Assembly (NCBI GenBank): GCA_001598975.1
Contig: BBXU01000601.1
Coordinates: 1-48,905 of the forward strand
DNA: 48,905 bases
Direction: 5' to 3'
Source of the DNA: Parachlorella kessleri
Taxonomy: Eukaryota > Chlorophyta > Trebouxiophyceae > Chlorellales > Chlorellaceae
In this document: piece by piece, positions 31,020 to 43,629 of the stretch
Numbering within the stretch: position 1 is the first letter of the stretch
How the letters are laid out: each line of letters begins with the position of its first letter
Notes under the pieces: generated by a model
Seen by the model: only the letters and a program-made list of their open reading frames with translations
What the model was told of the DNA's origin: nothing
The model's database searches: none
Translations under genes and position numbers: made by a program

Positions 31020-32339
31020 GGGAGGCAGGGATAGGTGAGGGACGGTAGGTGCTGGTGCGCCGTGATGGAGGCGAGGGGCTGCTGCCAGACATTCAGGCTC
31101 CTTGGGCAGAGCGTACAGGGGGAGTTCAGCGTGCTTCCCAGGCTGGGCTGTTAGGCAAGCTCCATGGGGGGGGCACATGGCATGGGTGGCTAGAGTGGGG
31201 CACCATCTAGCAAGGCTAGCTGACAGACAGACAGATAAATGTTGTCTACAGGGTAGTATTGAGCTAAGACATTGTGGGCAAGGCTAGCCTCAATACAAAT
31301 TCGAAGTTTTCTCTCGACCCTGACCTTTCATTTCTACTATGCCCTCCTTGCCACTAGCAGGATGATAGCAACAAATCAAGATGGGCATTAGTTCAGTCAG
31401 TCAGTAAACATGGTTTGACACCTCTCTGAGTACTGCTATGCTTCTGAAGTGGACGTTTGGCTTGGAAGCCTACAGTCGTGATGATACTTGCTGCCCTTGC
31501 GGGAACCGGTTCCTTGACTATCAGCGTAGAAGCGCTAAGGTCAGTTGGTCGTGTCGCATCGCACACTTTTAAAGAGCCTAGGGGTGCTCAGCTACCACCT
31601 TAGCTCGAGAGACCGCTTTTTAGAATGCCTGCAACATAATTTGCTCCCTATTTTCAACGTCCCCCATCACCCAGGATCCTGTTCTTCCTGGACCCAGGAC
31701 GCTGAGGAATCTTAGAACTGCGGCTCCCAACCATCTTTGCTGGCTCATTCGCCAGGCAAGCCCTGAGAGCGAGTATACACGCCGCCCTGTGAGACCGCCG
31801 CCCATCTTGCTTACGTTCACATCCCCAAGCCACTATGAGGCGCCTGTCGGCACCCAGCCCACTTCTTACACGCCTCCTTGGCATCCCCAGTTCGACTGGT
31901 CACCCAACCGTAAGTGGCCCTGTATCTCTGCAACCCTCGCCAGGCGGCTGGATTCGACTGGCGGCTACTTATTCCGGCAAGCCTTGCGTGGACATGTAGG
32001 ACGCCTTGACATCGAAATTGAGCAAGCCTCGTGTATAACCTCTATCTCCCGTCAAACGGCTAGTGGCAGCCCTGACTCAAAAATGCCCCAATGACAAAGA
32101 TGCTGTACCTCACAACCACCAAACTGTTGGCGGCTTTCATATCTTCGGTACCTCTCAAATGCAGCACTTGTGTGTTCCTGGTTTTGTCGGCCTTGGGTAT
32201 TACTACCCCCATGCTGCGCCTGCCAAGCGTGTGGCACCTCATCACTAAGCGCAGTCGTCCCTTGGGTTTGCGCTAGAGTATCTCACCGCTGCGTGATCAC
32301 ACGCAGGTTCGCCGGACGGGCGCTAGGCGCGCAGCTGTA
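31020..32339. other. Intergenic: SUVH 3' end and bHLH promoter region
   Basis: Contains the SUVH 3' UTR and the upstream region of the bHLH gene. Open frames present, such as one from 31789, show no known motif and no connection in phase to the bHLH start exon. No TGTAA signal was seen close to the SUVH stop. An 8-base inverted repeat (gtattgag/ctcaatac) lies at about 31256-31296. Confidence 0.45.
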
Positions 32340-34514
32340 ATGGACTACTGGGGAAACTCTGGCCTTCCGCAGCCCCCACTGGACCCTGCACTTAATCTCC
32401 TGGGAGAGCCTCTGCTGCTTGACCTGGATGATAAGACTTTGCAGGTGTGCCATGGTCAGGTTGTGGGGATGCGTCGCCTGCGAGCCAGTCATATGACCAC
32501 CAAGGGACTGCATGTGCGGTTGGCCTGTTTTGAAGCCGTGAAGAGCCTCTCTTCTATGGTGCTGTCAGACGACAGTTGCCCTATGGTTGTGCAGTATTTG
32601 ATGGGTGGCGCCCCGGGCACTAGCGCAGCGCTGCCGGCAGGGTCAGCGGCCGGTGCCGCTGCTGCGGCAGGAGGCGCCCAGGGATCGGAGGGTGCAGGGC
32701 CCAGCAGCAAGCGGCTGCGCACCGAGGACGACTGCCTGGCCAGTTGGCTGGGTGCCGAGGGCAGCGGAGGCGGCCAGGATGCCGGCGGCGACGCTGATGC
32801 TGGCGGCCGCGATGGCGAAGAGGACTCTGGGGACGACTACTGCACCGACAGGAAGTGCAGCAAACGGGTTGGGAAGCAGGGCAAGCCCATGTCCCAGGCG
32901 GCGCTGGTGAAGGCTACAAGAGAAAAGGCGAGGCGCGAGCGACTCAACGAGTGGTGAGTCGGGCATTGTTGCTGATACCTGGTCAGCTCCAGCGGCGGCA
33001 AGGGTTCGCTTTTTCAGTGGGCAGGATATGGTCAGAAGATTGATAGGCAGCAGATGGCTATCAGGTGCACGCTGTGCTACATGCAGTCAGTTGAACTCTG
33101 CGTGGCGCTTGTGGGTCCGATAACGCTCGGCAACATAGAATAGTCTCCTTTCCCCCAGGTCTTGCATCTGCTCTTCATCATGCGCGTTCTACTTGCTCCT
33201 TCAGTAGGGCCACATGATAGTCTGAAGGCGGGCAATGGGCAGGACTCTCCCATCAAGGACTTGGTGTACCAGCTTGCATCCTGGCTTGGCTGTGCTGCCT
33301 GCCGCTGGCACAGCACTGGTCCTCACACGCTTCCTTGACTGCCCCCCTTCTCCCTGGCTGCAGCTTTGACGAGCTGGCGCGGCTGTGCGACCCCAGCGGC
33401 AAGATGGTGAAGACGGACCGGGTGTCGATCGTGCAGGACGCGATCCGCGTGCTGCAGGAGCTGCGCCTGCAGAACAACCAGCTGCGCCAGCTCAACAAGT
33501 TCCTAGAGGTGGGGGGAGTGGCTGAGTGCGCGGGGACGTCTGTTGGGTCTGTTGTGCTTTCCCTGTCTGCTGTTGTGCTGGGCAGGGACATGGCAGACCC
33601 CGTGCTAGCTGTGGGCAGAGGATGATGACGGCCTTGTGGCGCCTGGCTGTCTCAGTTCTAAATTGAAGGAGAGGTGTCAGTCTCATGGTGAAGGCTCAGG
33701 GCTTCTTTGGCACAGTTGGACTGCCGCCAGGGCAAGGGGCCTCCCTTTGAGAAGCACACAAAGATTTTGATGTCTTGCTGCCCTCCTCGCCACCTCTCTG
33801 CAGGAGCGTGTGTCTGGCTTTGAGCGGGACCGGGCTCAGTCGATGTACCAGCAGGTCATGATGCAGCAGCAGCTCCAGCAGCAGCAGCAACACCAGCAGC
33901 AGCAGCAGCTTCAGCAGCAGCAACAGCAGCAGCCGGGTGCTGCACAGATGCTGGCCGCGCCGTCTGGCGAGATCCAGCCTGTCACAGCGCTCCAGCTGTC
34001 ACAGGCGCTGGCGGGCCCTTCTGGGTCTGCCATGGCACTTGCCGGCCCATCAGGCTCCCTCTCAGTGCCAGACTTGCGTAGCGGCCTGCAGCTGGCATCC
34101 GCCGCGTCTGGTTCCATGCCGCCACCTGCAGCAGATGCGGCGGCAGCAGCAGCAGCAGCAGCAGCAGGGCAGTCGCCTGCGGCGGCAATGAACCCTGCAA
34201 CACTGGCCGCTCTGCCAGCGGCGTCATCCCCCGCGCCGGGGCAGGCCCAGCCGGGCGCAGCTAATGCCCATGCTGCTGCGCTAGGGGGCACGACTGTTGC
34301 GCTGGTGCAGATAGGCCCTGGGGGGCTGGGTGCCACCCAGCTAAGCATGCTAGGGATCAAGCAGGAGCAGCTAGCTGGGCTGGGCATGCAGCAGATGCTG
34401 CTACCTGTGGGGCTTCCCTCTACCCTGCCGCCCAACGCGCCGCCTGTTAGTTGGCTGCCGGCCGCATCGCTGGACGTTTCGCAGGACCAAAAGCTGCGTC
34501 CTCCTGCGGCCTGA
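32340..34514 (+). CDS. bHLH transcription factor, ILR3/bHLH105-like
   Basis: Nuclear DNA-binding protein. Exons 32340-32953, 33364-33508, 33804-34514 give 489 residues, starting at ATG 32340 (MDYWGNSGLPQPP). Residues 1-180 are mostly Gly/Ala/Ser-rich with an acidic stretch. The basic region is KATREKARRERLNE, with the Glu and paired Arg that contact an E-box. Helix 1 and the loop follow (CFDELARLCDPSGKMVKTDR), then helix 2 (SIVQDAIRVLQELRLQNNQL) running into a leucine-rich coiled coil. This resembles plant subgroup IVc factors such as ILR3, which act in iron homeostasis. The C-terminal exon is a poly-Q and Ala/Ser/Pro-rich region typical of an activation domain, with a run of Ala from CAG read in another frame. 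The family assignment is good; the iron role is inference only. Confidence 0.88.
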
Positions 34515-34821
34515 GCGTCGGCCTAGGAGACATAAGGCAATGGTGAGCGCTTAGTGCTGGGGAATCGGTGATGGTGACTAAGAGGGGTCGTGCTAGGGTG
34601 ACTGTGGGCGGGAAGGTTAGGGTGGCTAGGTAGGACTGAGCCTTGACTTTTCTTGACTCTTGGGGTTGGGGGAGCGCGTAGGTTCCCCCTTACGGCTAGG
34701 ACTCGTTCCCGGGTCTTGGGGTTGGTTGACCCAAACTCATTGCTGTGGTCCTTAGCTTGCTGGCATGCAAGTAGTAGGAGGTACGTACCTGAAGATGACC
34801 AGGAGCCGGGGCGCCATATTT

Positions 34822-34826
34822 TGTAA
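34822..34826 (+). promoter_or_regulatory. TGTAA poly(A) signal of the bHLH gene
   Basis: TGTAA in the context ttttgtaacccc lies about 310 bases after the bHLH stop codon, the standard green-algal polyadenylation signal. Cleavage would be expected 10-20 bases downstream. Confidence 0.6.
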
Positions 34827-34899
34827 CCCCTTTCCTGAAGGCATCGTTTCTAGTCTTCCATTGCTCTGCCTACTTAGGCGGCCTGTGAGCATGCAGGGG

Positions 34900-36618
34900 T
34901 TCCTGGGGAAGTGGTAGTCCTCACTGCTAGGTGCGGGGGGGTGGGCCTTTACTGTTGTTTATAGTCTGGTTGATTTGTATTACCATCCTCCTTCTCAATC
35001 CCGCTTGGCACATGGTAGCATGTGTTCCAGTGGCGAGGGGCGAGGGCGCATTGGCTGCACCTGGTGCTGAGACAAGGGACGTAGCTCATGAAGATGCCTG
35101 TCCAGGTTCACAGCCCACCTTTCCGCTGCCCTTCCCACCAGATGTGGGAGGTTGCATAATTTCTTGCTAGAATTTCGTCCCTCATCCTCGCTGATGACAT
35201 CTGATGTTGTTCTGTTTGGCTTGCTTTTATCGTGTGCTGGATGCACTCGAAAGCTTGCTGTCTGGCATCCTTCCATCCATTTCTGGCTGCAATGTCGTGG
35301 AGCCCAAAGTTTCAGTGAGTTTCGTACAGGAGGTTTACCCCTGACTCTCAGCTCTGCATTGTGGTCTGGTCTTTTCAATCTCCCAGTGCGCATGCAAGCA
35401 GACCTTGTCAACCCTTCCCCATCACCCATGCAGATGCTTGCTTGCCCATTCCACTTGTGCCACCCGCGATCAGCTTGTTGACGGTAAACCCTCACAAGGC
35501 TGGGGCCACATCCACACTGCAGGAGACCCTGCCATGGCATTCGACACAGTGCCGTCAGCTTCACCTGTTCAGGTACACCGTCCACCGCTTCTTTAACCAC
35601 GTTTGCCAGAGCTGCCCTGATGTACTGGCCCCATAGCCAATGCATGCTCCACATTGGATATATATGATGCATGCACCTGACAGCAAAATGGTAGACGGCA
35701 GTGTGGCGGAATTCTGGGATGGATGCCCTGCTTGGCATGGCGAGTCTGGCGGACTTGTGGTGTGCCAGCACCGACTTCATCCAGCTCGAGTAGAGACTTA
35801 AGAAGGAATAAAAAGCCAATAGACGTGGTATTTAGCTCGAACTGTGCCACGTTGCACCGCAATTCCAGCTATTCGCTCTTTACGCTCGCCCAACATCTGC
35901 CTCCACTTGAGTCCATCAACGGTTTCCAACGTACCCTCCGACCAAGACTCGTGCAACCTGGATCACTTGGTCAGTCGGACCCTACCAGACCACCTACGCT
36001 TTTTGGGTTGGCTGGCATGCGCCGCCATGACTCGCGAGGCCCATCCTCCAGCACCCAGCAGTTCGGAAGTACCTAATAACAGCGCTTAAACCTACTACAA
36101 CGCACGCCCCACGCTTCTGCAGCCGCCACCTTCACCCCAGACGGAAGCTGCGGTTCCCCAGGCCGGTAGGGCGTCTGAGTTGGACTCGCAGGTGGCTGCA
36201 CCTGGCATTGCCGTTGGGAACATCTGCACGGGGGAGTGTGAAGCAGAGCTGGTATTGGAGGGACGCCACAGTGCTGTACCGGTGAAAGAATCTGGGCCCG
36301 GTAAAACTGGCGGGTAGTGAGGGCAAGTTCCTTTTACACAATCAGGCGGGTTTCCTCAGACTAGGAGTGGTCACTCAAATGCCGTTGAGGAGCGAGCGTC
36401 CCAGCACCGTTTCCTGCTGTTGTTAAGGCGCACTGTTGACTGATCAAGGTTTGGCGCACCTTCGAACCAGTATTACACTGGTGAAGGGCTTGGGCGGCCA
36501 GTGCTAACTCTAGCTCGGCCTTTCGTCGGCACCGGTGCACTTACGCTTACAGCCCTCCGGGCCTTGTTTGAAACCACGGCTCCGCCAGACGCCCCACTGG
36601 GGCCTTGGTGGCTGGTGG
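34900..36618. other. Intergenic region with an unexplained 274-codon minus-strand frame
   Basis: A minus-strand open frame spans 34995-35819 with no introns. Its protein shows no motif I recognise, no hydrophobic or coiled-coil pattern and no family resemblance, so I do not call it a gene. The remainder should hold the upstream region of the Q-rich gene. No other exon was found. Confidence 0.35.
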
Positions 36619-39600
36619 ATGACCACCTCCAACAACGGAGGCGGCCTGCACAGCTTGGACGCCCTCATCGCTGATGGCCTGGCTTTGCAGGCACGGGCTG
36701 CGGGGCAATCCAGCCTGCGCCAATCAGACACTTCCTTGGGGTTTGCCTGCTGCTGTTTGTAAGAGGTGCTGATGCCTGTTCGGTAACTGTCAGGCACAAA
36801 GCAGGCCTCTGACTGACAGGCTGGTCATGAAACTGCAGGGGAACGCGGTGGAGTTGGAGAGGCTCATCCATGAGGGAATGCGGGATGTCCTGGGTGCAGA
36901 GCAGGGTGCAGGTCTGCTGCAACCCATACCAGGTAAGCAAGGCGAGGCCACCCGCTGGCTTTTTGGCCACTGCGATACCATGTCAACTACCAGTTGTATT
37001 GGGCTTCTTTGCTGCCTACATTTGGCAGCGCCGCGGAGCTGTAGCGGCTGCTGGTGTTGTCAGCCCGTGTGTGGCGTTGTCAATGTTTGATGGTTCCTGC
37101 CTACCTGCATCTTCTCCAACCCTCACAACCACATGGCTGTGCCGTGCAGAGGGCGCTGTGGTGCACCAGCCTGTGGGACCCACCACACAGCACCTAAACA
37201 CGTCTGCGGGCCTGGCAGCGATGGCTGCTGCTGCCGCGTTTGAGCGCGATGTCGCCAGCCAGGTGCACGACAGCAGGGATCCACAGCGCGGCGGGCAAGG
37301 GCACCCAGAACCTCCTTCTGCACCTATGTCAGAGGACGAGGTGGAGCAGGAGGAGAGTGGGGATGACAACGAGGCGCAGGAGGATGACGTGAATGAGACA
37401 GGCAGCTCCGGCAAGCCGGCGCGTGGCGTCAAGCGAAAGAAGGGTGCCCGTCGCAACCCCCAGGTGCGCTGTGCAACCCAACGAGCTTGAGCTTGTGGCT
37501 GGCTTGGACATCCTGGGTGGTGACGGGCCCTGCACCAGGTGCAGAGTTTGTAGGAAGGAGTGGGTGGGTCAGCAGGGGAGGCTAAAAACTATGGTCAGCA
37601 GTGACGAAGATGCCTGCAGGGAAAGTCGTTACAAATAGGCCCGGGACCAGCTTCGCAGTGCAGCAGCTTTCAAGCATGAAAAGCGTTGACGCCCCTGCTC
37701 AAACCCGGCAGCATGTTCGATTCCTGTATAGAACCTGAAGCCACTGCCCAAATCCCCCTGGCAGGGCATGCAAGGGCGGTTTAGCGGGCGGCTGGAGACC
37801 AAGGAGGATGAAAAGCGGCTAGCAGACGAGTGCCGCCTGCTGGGGCAGTACCTGTCGGAGGCTGGCTCCGGCGAGAAGGCGCTGCAGACGCTGGCCAAGA
37901 TCGTGCGTGGCATCGCCTCGGGCGATGTGCGGCGGCATATGGAGGCGCGGGAGCGGGAGCTACAGGTGGGAGCACTGAAGGCTTGTTTATGGTGAACGGT
38001 CTAGGCATCGGTGAATGGTCTAGGCTGGCGAAGGCTGCACGCTAACCCTATAATGGAAGAGAGGCGGCCTGGCGTGGAGAATGCAGGGCTGTAAGCAGGA
38101 ACTGGTAAACCTGGCTTCGTGAGGCTTTGTCGGGGCAAGCAGCTGCGCTCACTGACAAGCCACAGCTATACACCCCTTCAACCTCTGCCCAGTGATTCAC
38201 GTGGTTTCGTTGTTTGTCAAGCAGGAGCTGCGGAATCGGCTCAACTCATTCCAGGGGGTGCCAGACCACCAGCTCATCTTGCAACTTCAAGATGAGAATG
38301 CCAAGCTGCGGTCAGACCTGCAGCTGCGCACGCAGCAGCTTGCTTCCTTGGAGCGCGAGTTGGCTGCAGCCAATGCCCGACTGCAAAATGTCGCGGCGGC
38401 AGCCACAGGAACGCTTCCAGCAGCACAGCCAACAGCAGCCCAGCTGGCAGCAGCAGCGGAGCAGACACTGTCTGGCACAGGAGGCGGCGGCGGCATGCTG
38501 CAGCAGCAGCAGCAGCCTGTCCAGCAGGTGGTCCAGGCGCCCACGGCAACTGCAGTGGTAGCTGTGCAGCCGCCGACTGTGTCCATCGGGGTGCCAGTGG
38601 GTTCGGCATCTGTGGGTGTGCAGCTCCAGGTGCCCATGATCCAGTCTCAGCAGGCCACGCTGCCGCTTGCCTCGGTGCCGCTGCCGCTGCACAGCATGGG
38701 GGCTGCGAGTGGCAATGGGCAGGCAGCAGGACTTGGGCAGCCAGCACTGCCTCAGCAGCAGCAGCAGCAGCAGCAGCTGACCAGCGTCGTGCTGCCTAGC
38801 ACGGTGGTGCAGAGCAAGTCGGTGCAGCAGCTTGACGGGTCGGGACTGTCTGGCATGCAACAGCAGCTGACGGTAGGTTGGATTCTTTGTGAACTGCCTT
38901 GCAGCCGCTTTGTGTTCGCTCTGTCTACGTTACACATCTCACCTCTGCGTATGTATGCCAGAGACCACTGATTATGCTTGGTGTAATGGTGGCTGATGTC
39001 ACGTTGGCGCTTTTTTAACGTGCAGGCAAATGGTATCGTTTCGTTGCCGCAGCCTGTCAACCAAGGGACAGGAGGCATCCAGCTGGTGCTGCAGCAGCCG
39101 GCTGCTACCGGACTTCCTGCGCAAGCGCAACCAGTTGCTGCGCTGCCCACCCAGCAGGTGGGAAGCAGAACATTGTGATGGGTTTGTACTGCTGCGGTTG
39201 AGAAGTGATGTAGAGCACCTGTCGTTGTCTTGGCCACGTCGACCTGTGAAATGCAGGCAGTACGGGGCTTTCCACTATTTACATTACCTGAGGGGGCACA
39301 CGATAGGCTGGAAGGGAAGCTGGCCCAGGGGACTCCCTCCCGGACTTTTTGTGTAATCCTCCCTGGAAATTTGGGACATCTTTACAGCAGTAAACTGCAA
39401 GCAGAGAATTTCATGAGTGACTCTTTACGACTTGAGGCATCCGCCCCCTGCAGTACCAGGTGGCGTTCACCCCGCACCATCCCCGCTGCGCTGCCTTGCA
39501 GGTGGTGAGTGTGGTAGGCCAGCCAGCCACCATGACCCTGGTGCAGCAAGTCATGCCCGCGCCCGCGCCCGCCACCTCCCAGGCGCTTTCCAGTGACATG

Positions 39601-42600
39601 GGCAAGCCGCTCGCCACCAGTGTGGATAACGGCTTGGCTGCGCAGGCGGCGCCGGCGGTCAAGCAGGAGGCGGCCATGGTGCTGCAGGACCACGTGCAAC
39701 ACCTGGCTGTGCAGGTGGGCCGCCACAGGGCTGCAGCGGCAGGGGCTGGCAGGGGTTGTAGCAGGGCAGGGTTAGCAAATGTGACCCACGTGCGGTGTAG
39801 AAGGCGTTTGTAGGCAATCCGCGAGCAGTGTATGCTTGTTGCAGCCACACTTTCTCGGCCCTGACCACCATTTTGGCTGAAGGCTTGAGACTCTAAGCTG
39901 ACGTATTGTGGTGCGTGTTGTTGTTGCAGGCCACGCTTCATGGCCAGGCCAAGAACCAGGCGGAGACGCAGGTGCAGCAGCTGGCGCAGCAGGCAAACCT
40001 GCATGCACAGGCATCCGTGCAAGCTGCTGTGCAGGCTGAGCAGCTCAAGAAGACACTGGCGGGTGAGGCAGGGGCACGTGAAGCATGTTTTCTAAAAAAG
40101 CGTGCGGGTTCCCGAAGATGCCTCCTTCCTTCCTGGTGCTGGCTAGGATGAGGTTGTAAGGCGGACTTTTGGGACCTTACATTATGGTGCTGAGAGGATG
40201 TAGCTATGTCGTGGTGCTGCTGCTGCTGTGTCTGCTCGAAGGATCACACAAATTGGTATGTCCCAGATAGACACCGCTTATCTAAACCTGCCCTTTATCA
40301 AGGGAAGAAGCCCTAGGTGAATACGAGTTCCATCTCTCCGCCCTCGTCTACCCCTGCAACTATTATCGTTTCGTTTCCTTCGTTTGCTGTATTTCGTTCC
40401 AGCGCGCCGGCCGATTGAAGCTGATCATCCTTGACTGTCTCATGGTTTGCTGACTGGTTCTCCCTGCTGCAGTGCTGCCGGAGTCCGACCGCTCCGCGCA
40501 GCAGGCGGTTGCTACGGTGGAGAGCCTGGAGGCACGGGCGCAGGCACATGCTGAGATCACAGCTCAGGCAGTGCAGCAGGCGCGAGAGATGCAGGAGCAG
40601 GCGCAGGCACATGCCCAGGAGCAGGCGAAGGCCATTGCGCAGGCGACTATGCTGCAGGCGCAAGCCCACACGCTGCAGGTGCGGAAACGCACAGGGCTCT
40701 TGTCAATGGCAGGGCTTTGATTGGAGTGTTTTAGCCGGCTAGGGTGTTGAGTATATGGAGACCTATACCTAGGTGTGGGGAGAGCTGTGTGCTTGGACAG
40801 TGTCTTCTGCCGCTCACAATGTGGCGTGCTTGCAAGTTGACAAGGTCTTGGGGCGTATGGTCTTTGCAAGGGAGGTTTGGGATCACCAGTCTGTTGTGTC
40901 TTGTGCTTGCTTTGATTGCCTTCCGAGCCAGGAAGCATAAGGAGTCCAACATGCAGGGGAAGTTGAATGCGGAGGATGTGCAGGCGCCAGGGCTAACGAG
41001 CGGCATTGGGATGCATTTGGGTGCAGGTGACAGCGCAGCAGGCATCAGAGGTCCAGCCGGGCCAGGCGCTGCCGGCCCTTGCGCTTCCAAACGGCACAGA
41101 TGCCCAGGCGCCGCTGGCAGGCATGTCTGCCCAGGCTGCCGCGGTTGCCCAGGCGCAGTCGACCTTGAGTGGCAACGGCCCCACGCCGCAGAGCCTGTCG
41201 CTGGGTGGGCCCTCCGACATGCAGATGTGCCAAGAACTCGGCCTGCTGCCCACCAGCCCGCTGAGCGCTGGCAACGCCAATGGCAATGGACACAACAGCG
41301 CTGCCGCACTGGCGGCGGCGGCGGCCCTGCCCCCACTCCTGCAGGCACAGCCTGCGGTTGTGCAGCCTTCATCACTGCTGCCGGCACAGCCGGCCGCGGC
41401 AGCGGTTGCTGCCCAGGCGCCCATGCCTGTGGCGCAGCAGGTGGCTACCGGCGGTTCGGGCCTGCAGGTTCTGGGGGGCCACCAGCAGGCGGTGGGCGGT
41501 ACCTTGGTTGCTGGCACCGCCGTGGTGAATGTGCAGCATGGTGGCATCCCTACTTCTCAGGTGAGCATGCAACAGACCTTCCTTCAAGCATGTCAACTAG
41601 CCCTGATGCCTTCCCCGGGGAAAACGCGAGAGGTGCTGTCTTGTCGCAACTTCTCTGCCAGCGTTAAAATGGCGGCTTACCTTGCAGCTTTTAGGCGTAC
41701 TGCTGCTGTGTTTGGGCAAGTTTCCTTAGCTGGATTCCCCTCCCCCCACCTGACTGCTTGGTTTGACGTGTGGCGGTGCCACAAGTACCTGCATTTGAGG
41801 AGTCATGTTGCGCTTATACTGCTTGCAGGTACAACTTCAAATGCTGCATCATAGTGGCGAACAGGCCAGTTTGGGCAGCCAGCTATTGCAGGCGCAGGCA
41901 CAGCTGCAGCCACAAGTAAGCCATGTGGTTGCTTGTGAGGACACTTTGACACTGTCTTCGCCTGCCTCGAGGGATGCTGCCAGATTGCTTTTCCTGTTGG
42001 GGGTAGGTGCACACCGCGTATAGTTGGACTGTGTGTTCCTTGTTTGACCTTATGCACAGCTATTTTCTGCCTAGGCTTTAGTTGCTGACACAATACCTGT
42101 GCCAGTTGCCATGCGCAGCTTCTAACTGCTTTTACTGTCCCTGTCCTCCGCAGTCCATGACCGTCATCCAAGCTCAGCTAGGGCTGAACGGTGGGTCAGC
42201 TGACGCATCTGCTATGCTTCAGCAGCAGCAGTCGCAGCAGCAGCAGCAGCAGCAGTCGTCACTGGCGGGACAGGCATCCCTGGCAGGGCAGAGCTCAATG
42301 GTGAAGCAGGGCTCAGTAGCCCAGCCCTCCATGGGGGGACAGCCATCCCTGGGGGGCCAGACCTCCTTGGGGGGCCCTGTGTCCCTTAGTGCCCAGCTTA
42401 GCGGTCCCAGCCAGGAGCAGATGCAGGACCGGTTTGCAGCGCTCCATCAGCAACAGCACGCGCAGATGGCTGCCGTGCAGCAGCAGCAGCACCAGCAGGC
42501 ACAGATGGCCGCCGCACAGCAGCAGCACCAGCAGGCACAGCTTGCGGCACAGCAGCAGGCGCAGTTGGCGCAGGAGCATCTCGCAGCCGCTGCTGCAGCG

Positions 42601-43629
42601 CAGCAGCAACAGCACCAGCACCAGCAGCAGATGGCGGCCGCGGCGCAAATTGCGGGGCAAATCGCCGTGTTGCAGCAGCACCAGCAGCAAGTGACTGCTG
42701 CAGAGGTTCAGCAGCAACAGCAGCAAGCCCAGGCACAGGCGTCGCAACTGCTGCGTGCGCATTCAGCAGGAATGGCCCAAGCCGCGGCGTCAGCAATGCT
42801 GCAGCCGGGTGGGTCAGCTGCCACCCTGGCTCAGCCTCTTAGCGTGAGCAGCGGCATGGCCGGCGGCAGGAATGGGAGCGCCTCGGAGCAAATGCTCGAC
42901 AACTCCATCAGCGGGCGAGAGTCCAACTCGCTGCAGGCAAGTTGTTTGGCTGCTTGTAATCAATGACTTCCGAGCGCCCTGTTGCGCCACGATTCTGGAA
43001 CTACTCAAAACTGCCTAGGCTGGACGGTAAGCTGACTGCCTAGGCGATACCTTTGTGAGTGGCAATCAGGTGGTAGCAAAGCAGGTCCGAATGCCAAGTG
43101 ATTTCCACTGGTGGTGCAGCTTTGTATGGGCAGACACATTTGATTGCACGTTTCCTGCAGATGCAGCAGCAGAACCTGCCAATGGAGGCTACTCAGCAGC
43201 AGCAGCAGCCTGCTCAACAGCATGCCATGCAGCCCACCGGCAACACGGGGTTCACTCCCAACGTGGGTGGTGGCCTTGACCTGCCTCCTGGGATGGAGGC
43301 GCTACTGCCTTCTGTGCAGCCCCTGTCAATGGACCCTGCTTCCCTGTCAGTTGCGGCCGCAATGGTGAGCCAGTGCGGGGTTTGAATGCAGTGCTCCCTG
43401 GCTACTCTGGGAGCCATGCTGTGTCGTTGCAATGTGCTTCAGTGTTTCATGAGTGGACTGCAGACAAAGTTCTAGCATCGATTTCCTTCCAGAGGGCAGA
43501 AGAAGGGGTGTGCAACATTTTGCGCCCCATGCGCTGCCGCAGGCCCCTGTCGTCGCTATTCCCAGCGACCTTGGCCACTTGGCCGCAGCGCAGATGCGGC
43601 AAGAGACCCCTCCGCCGCCCTTGTTCTGA
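36619..43629 (+). CDS. Q-rich coiled-coil protein of unknown function
   Basis: Not assigned to a family. Exons: 36619-36690, 36839-36932, 37150-37463, 37765-37965, 38225-38872, 39026-39157, 39502-39714, 39930-40062, 40473-40678, 41027-41560, 41829-41915, 42154-42936, 43161-43364, 43543-43629; phases agree, giving 1235 residues. It starts MTTSNNGGGLHSLDALIADG. An acidic patch (SEDEVEQEESGDDNEAQEDD) is followed by a basic KRKKGARRNP that could be a nuclear signal. Next come a charged helical region (ETKEDEKRLADECRLLGQYL) and a coiled coil (LQDENAKLRSDLQLRTQQLA, LERELAAANARL). The remaining two thirds is Gln/Ala/Val-rich with poly-Q tracts and Ala/Gln heptads (QAREMQEQAQAHAQEQAKA). A transcriptional co-regulator is a guess from composition. 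Exon 12 ends at a GC donor (CAG/gcaagt), required by phase. Exon 1 probably does too (36691), but the 5' end is the least certain part. Confidence 0.75.
42214..42735 (+). repeat. CAG-rich coding repeats (poly-Q)
   Basis: Dense CAG/CAA runs in exon 12 of the Q-rich gene, including repeated units such as QQQHQQAQMAAAQ. They are in frame and form part of the coding sequence. Confidence 0.85.

Noticed and set aside
33911..34435. 174-codon minus-strand frame over the bHLH C-terminus
   Set aside because: Mirror of CAG/GCN-rich coding sequence; such repeats keep several frames open.
34995..35819. 274-codon intronless open frame on the minus strand
   Set aside because: It has no known motif, no hydrophobic or coiled-coil pattern and unbiased composition. 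Every real gene nearby is intron-rich. Probably a chance frame or decayed transposon.
37600..37700. Possible hidden bZIP basic-region exon between exons 3 and 4 of the Q-rich gene (ESRYK near 37621)
   Set aside because: The frame is interrupted by stops and there is no N-x7-R signature. Flanking exons join in phase without it.
38274..38860. Long minus-strand frames across the Q-rich gene
   Set aside because: Shadows of poly-Q and poly-A codons read backwards; the plus-strand exons join in phase with good splice sites.
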